From Stereocaulon alpinum (taxonomy: Eukaryota > Ascomycota > Lecanoromycetes > Lecanorales > Stereocaulaceae): DNA of 18,035 nt. A program made the translations under genes and the position numbers. The DNA is taken from assembly GCA_018257865.1 (NCBI GenBank), contig JAEUBA010000249.1:1-18035 (forward strand), in the 5' to 3' direction. The notes under the pieces were generated by a model, which saw only the letters and a list, made by a program, of their open reading frames with translations, made no database searches and was not told the origin of the DNA. Positions 15,930-18,035 of the stretch are shown here, piece after piece. Each line of letters opens with the position of its first letter. The first letter of the stretch is position 1.

Positions 15930-18035
15930 TCATCGCCGCCGCTTGCTCGCTACCGTCGATAGTATTTAAAGAACTAGAGACTATATATACTTACTAACCG
16001 TCTACTTATTAAAGGCTTAAGTTAAATTATAGGTATCCTTAAGCTCTTCGTCTAGTAACTACTAGTTATATTCTTTACCCCAGCTAGTCTATTTAACCTT
16101 ATACTAAATACCTTACTTATCTTAAACCTTATCTATAATTTCTTTAACCTCCTATATCTTATTATTATTAATAAGTTTAGGGGCTTATATAAAGTTTGCT
16201 GACGTCGTATTACCGTCGCGAAGGTAGTATAGTTCTAATAATAAGATATAAAAAGTATTATAGATTCTATAAGTTTATAGTAGTAGAAGGCGGTAAGCCT
16301 ACGCTCCTACTTTATTAATAATCCTAAAAGGCCTTATAAATTTATAAGATAACTTTTTACTTAGGCGTTTTTACTTAAGATTCTTAGTTAATAGTATTAC
16401 TAGATCTCCGACCTTATAGCTTTAAGGCTTATAATTCTTATTATACTACTTAGCTTAAGACTCTCTAGCGCGTTATAGGCGTTCCGCAGCTTCGTCTCTT
16501 AATACTTATAGTAATCTAATCCTCTTATTTATAATAGGTATCCTCCCCTTAAGGGACTTATCCTTAAGCTCCTAACGAAGTTTAGGGTAATATCTATATA
16601 TTAAGTAGAACAGCGTCGTTCTGATAGAGGAATAAAGACTATTTATATATACGAATTCTGCTATTAGCAGCTATTTCGCCTAAGTAGTCTACTTATTATT
16701 AGTAAAGACCTGTAAGTAGTGCTCTAGTACCTAATTCTAGCATTCCGTTTAACTATTAGTTTAAGGATAAAAGGCGGTACTTAGGCGGCGCTTAATCTTA
16801 GAGTAAAAATAAATAGCTAACTAGAAGGCGTTAGTAAATACTAAGCCTCTATCGCTAATAATACTATTAGGTATACCGTAATAGTATACTACCTTAGTAT
16901 AAAAAACATCCGCTAGCTCAGCGGCGTCGATTATAGTAGTAGTAGGTATATACCTTACTATCTTCGTAAATTGATTAATAATTACTAGAATAGCGTTATA
17001 GACTATATTCTTATATTTACTTAGGGGTAGACCTATAATAAAGTCTATTAAGAGCTCCTTCTATAGCTTATTAGTAATAGGAAGCGAACTTAGTTCGCTA
17101 TAGGGGCGATAGCGGGGAGCCTTAGTTCTTTAGTAGATATTATAAGTCTTAATATACTTATTAACCTGCTTAGAACTCCTATACTAAAAGTATTTATAGG
17201 TAAGTAACTTATATGTCTTCTTAGCGCTAAAGTACCCTACTAGGGGATTATTATAGTATTTACTAATAAGTTCTTCCCTTAAGGCTTCGTCTCTAGGGAT
17301 ATATAGGCGGTCGTTATTTCTTAATAAACCTTCTAGGTCTAGAGCCTATACCTTACTTCGGAGATAGCGCTGCGACGGCGTACCCTTATTTATAGAAAAG
17401 GATTTTATCTAATTATTAACAGCCTATAAGTCTTAAATTAAAGTCTTAATTAAATATTAAGGATTCTTATAAGCTGACTTAATAATACCTCTTATATCCT
17501 TTTAAGGAATAATAACTTAGAGGCCTGTAATTTAAAACGCCGGCGATATCGCTATAATAATTTCTTTACCTTCCTTATCTCTACCCTAAAGTGCGAGTTT
17601 ATTCTATAATATTAGTAATAACTTAGTATTTAGCGGGGAACTTCCTTTATAATCAGAGCGTCGTAATAGCGGATCCGCAGGATTCGTTTTTCTAGTATAA
17701 TAAGTAATTTCGAAATTAAAAGCAGCGAGCGTTAGCGCCTATCTAGCTTATTAGGAATTTAATTACTTCTACTTTATAAAGCCCTTAAGATTATTATAAT
17801 TAGTAAGAACCTTAATAGTAAACAGGCTACCTTCTAGGTAGTACCGCTACTATTTTATTACCGCTACTATAGCGAGTAATTCTTAGTTATAAACCTTATA
17901 ATTCTACTCCGCAGGAATTATCTTCTAGGACTAAAAGGTAATTAGGTACTAGTAGCTATTATTATCCGGCTACGTAAGTACTACTATAATAGTAAAGTTA
18001 GAGGCGTTAGTTTCTATACGCAACTTTACTTCTAG
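15930..18035 (-). pseudogene. Pol relic of element G: RNase H, integrase, chromodomain, partial
   Basis: Minus-strand frame with RIP stops. RNase H: ETNASDFTIIVVLT near 17960-18000 (family ETDASD), AE-NYKVYN-ELLAIVA near 17870-17920, LTNYNNLKGF near 17780-17815 (TDHxNLxxF), RKTNPADPLLRRSDY near 17640-17690. Integrase zinc finger: NNPLVGYFSAKKTYKLL near 17205-17260 and INKY...TYNIY-RTKAP near 17110-17165, with the two His and two Cys ligands all Tyr. Core: IDFIIGLPLSKYK with Asp 17043-17045, IISDRGLVF with Asp 16851-16853, and TE with Glu 16743-16745. The last two are 36 codons apart (D-x35-E), triad intact. Then YKVGDLVILLTKNLK near 16375-16430 and IRPFRIINKVGA near 16305-16345. Chromodomain EVKEIIDKVQDK-type block near 16110-16153 to KEYN--LLDEELKDTYNL near 16020-16075. 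The tail ends KRRR and TGA at 15930-15932, a likely original stop. Confidence 0.9.

Larger units (their letters stand above)
1..18035. other. RIP-mutated, AT-rich nested transposon block
   Basis: Seen: near absence of CA and TG on both strands, great excess of TA, and almost no ATG. In every recognisable relic the changes are those predicted by C-to-T mutation at CpA on either strand: Cys and His to Tyr, Gln/Trp/Arg to stop, Met to Ile, Asp to Asn, Thr or Ala largely kept. Known: this is the signature of repeat-induced point mutation, which acts on duplicated DNA in the sexual cycle of filamentous ascomycetes. Inference: the whole window is an AT-rich repeat block without expressed genes. CG is not depleted, which argues against simple methyl-CpG decay. 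Confidence 0.95.
14588..18035 (-). mobile_element. Ty3/gypsy chromovirus G, 3' part (continues past the right edge)
   Basis: Minus-strand gypsy relic: RNase H (from the right edge), integrase, GPY/F module, chromodomain, stop at 15930, polypurine tract and 3' LTR. RT, protease, gag and the 5' LTR lie beyond 18035. Domain residues differ from those of B/E and F, so it is a separate family. Confidence 0.85.

Noticed and set aside
1..18035. CRISPR array, rRNA, prokaryotic operon or intact host gene
   Set aside because: No regularly spaced repeat-spacer array, no rRNA-like stretch and no frame longer than about 75 codons without stops; all coding traces belong to eukaryotic transposons.

Overview
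The window is a graveyard of nested transposable elements from a filamentous ascomycete (Pezizomycotina-type) genome that performs repeat-induced point mutation (RIP). The dinucleotides CA and TG are almost gone and TA is everywhere; positions 1-240, for example, hold one CA and no TG. As a result ATG codons hardly exist and Gln, Trp and Arg codons have become stops, so no intact gene survives. When TAA/TAG are read as former Gln/Trp codons, long reading frames reappear with their indels essentially absent. I see no host gene, rRNA, CRISPR array or bacterial feature. The species cannot be named from this.

Layout, left to right. (1) 1-4295, minus strand: 5' part of a Helitron (H1). Its Rep (HUH) protein relic runs off the left edge and its 5' TC end lies at 4295. 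A 5'-truncated Tad1-like LINE (3073-4019, 14-bp target duplication) sits inside it. (2) 4296-5629, minus: gag, leader and 5' LTR of a Ty3/gypsy element (E) that H1 entered. (3) 5630-6187, plus: a fragment of an unrelated gypsy integrase (F). (4) 6188-12926, minus: a nearly complete gypsy chromovirus (B) of the same family as E, with 3' LTR, polypurine tract, chromodomain, integrase, RNase H, RT, protease and gag. Its protease is split by a 1184-bp insertion (I, 9929-11112, 11-bp target duplication). I carries the same 3' tail as the LINE but a different body. (5) 12927 to about 14240, minus: 3' half of a second Helitron (H2), with PIF1-like helicase, 3' hairpin and CTAG end, inserted in B just upstream of gag. 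(6) About 14240-14587: unassigned segment with a degenerate tRNA-like stretch. (7) 14588-18035, minus: 3' LTR (with 84-bp tandem repeats) and pol (chromodomain, integrase, RNase H) of a third gypsy family (G), cut by the right edge.

Relative age can be read from the nesting. F is older than B, and probably older than E. E is older than H1, which is older than the LINE. B is older than both I and H2. G may be younger than H2. E and B are sister copies, so each supplies the empty site for the Helitron in the other. This fixes one end of each Helitron to the base and matches the A^T target rule. No previously undescribed cellular system is evident; the main interest is the preserved stratigraphy, the tail-sharing insertion I, and the survival of CA/TG at element ends.
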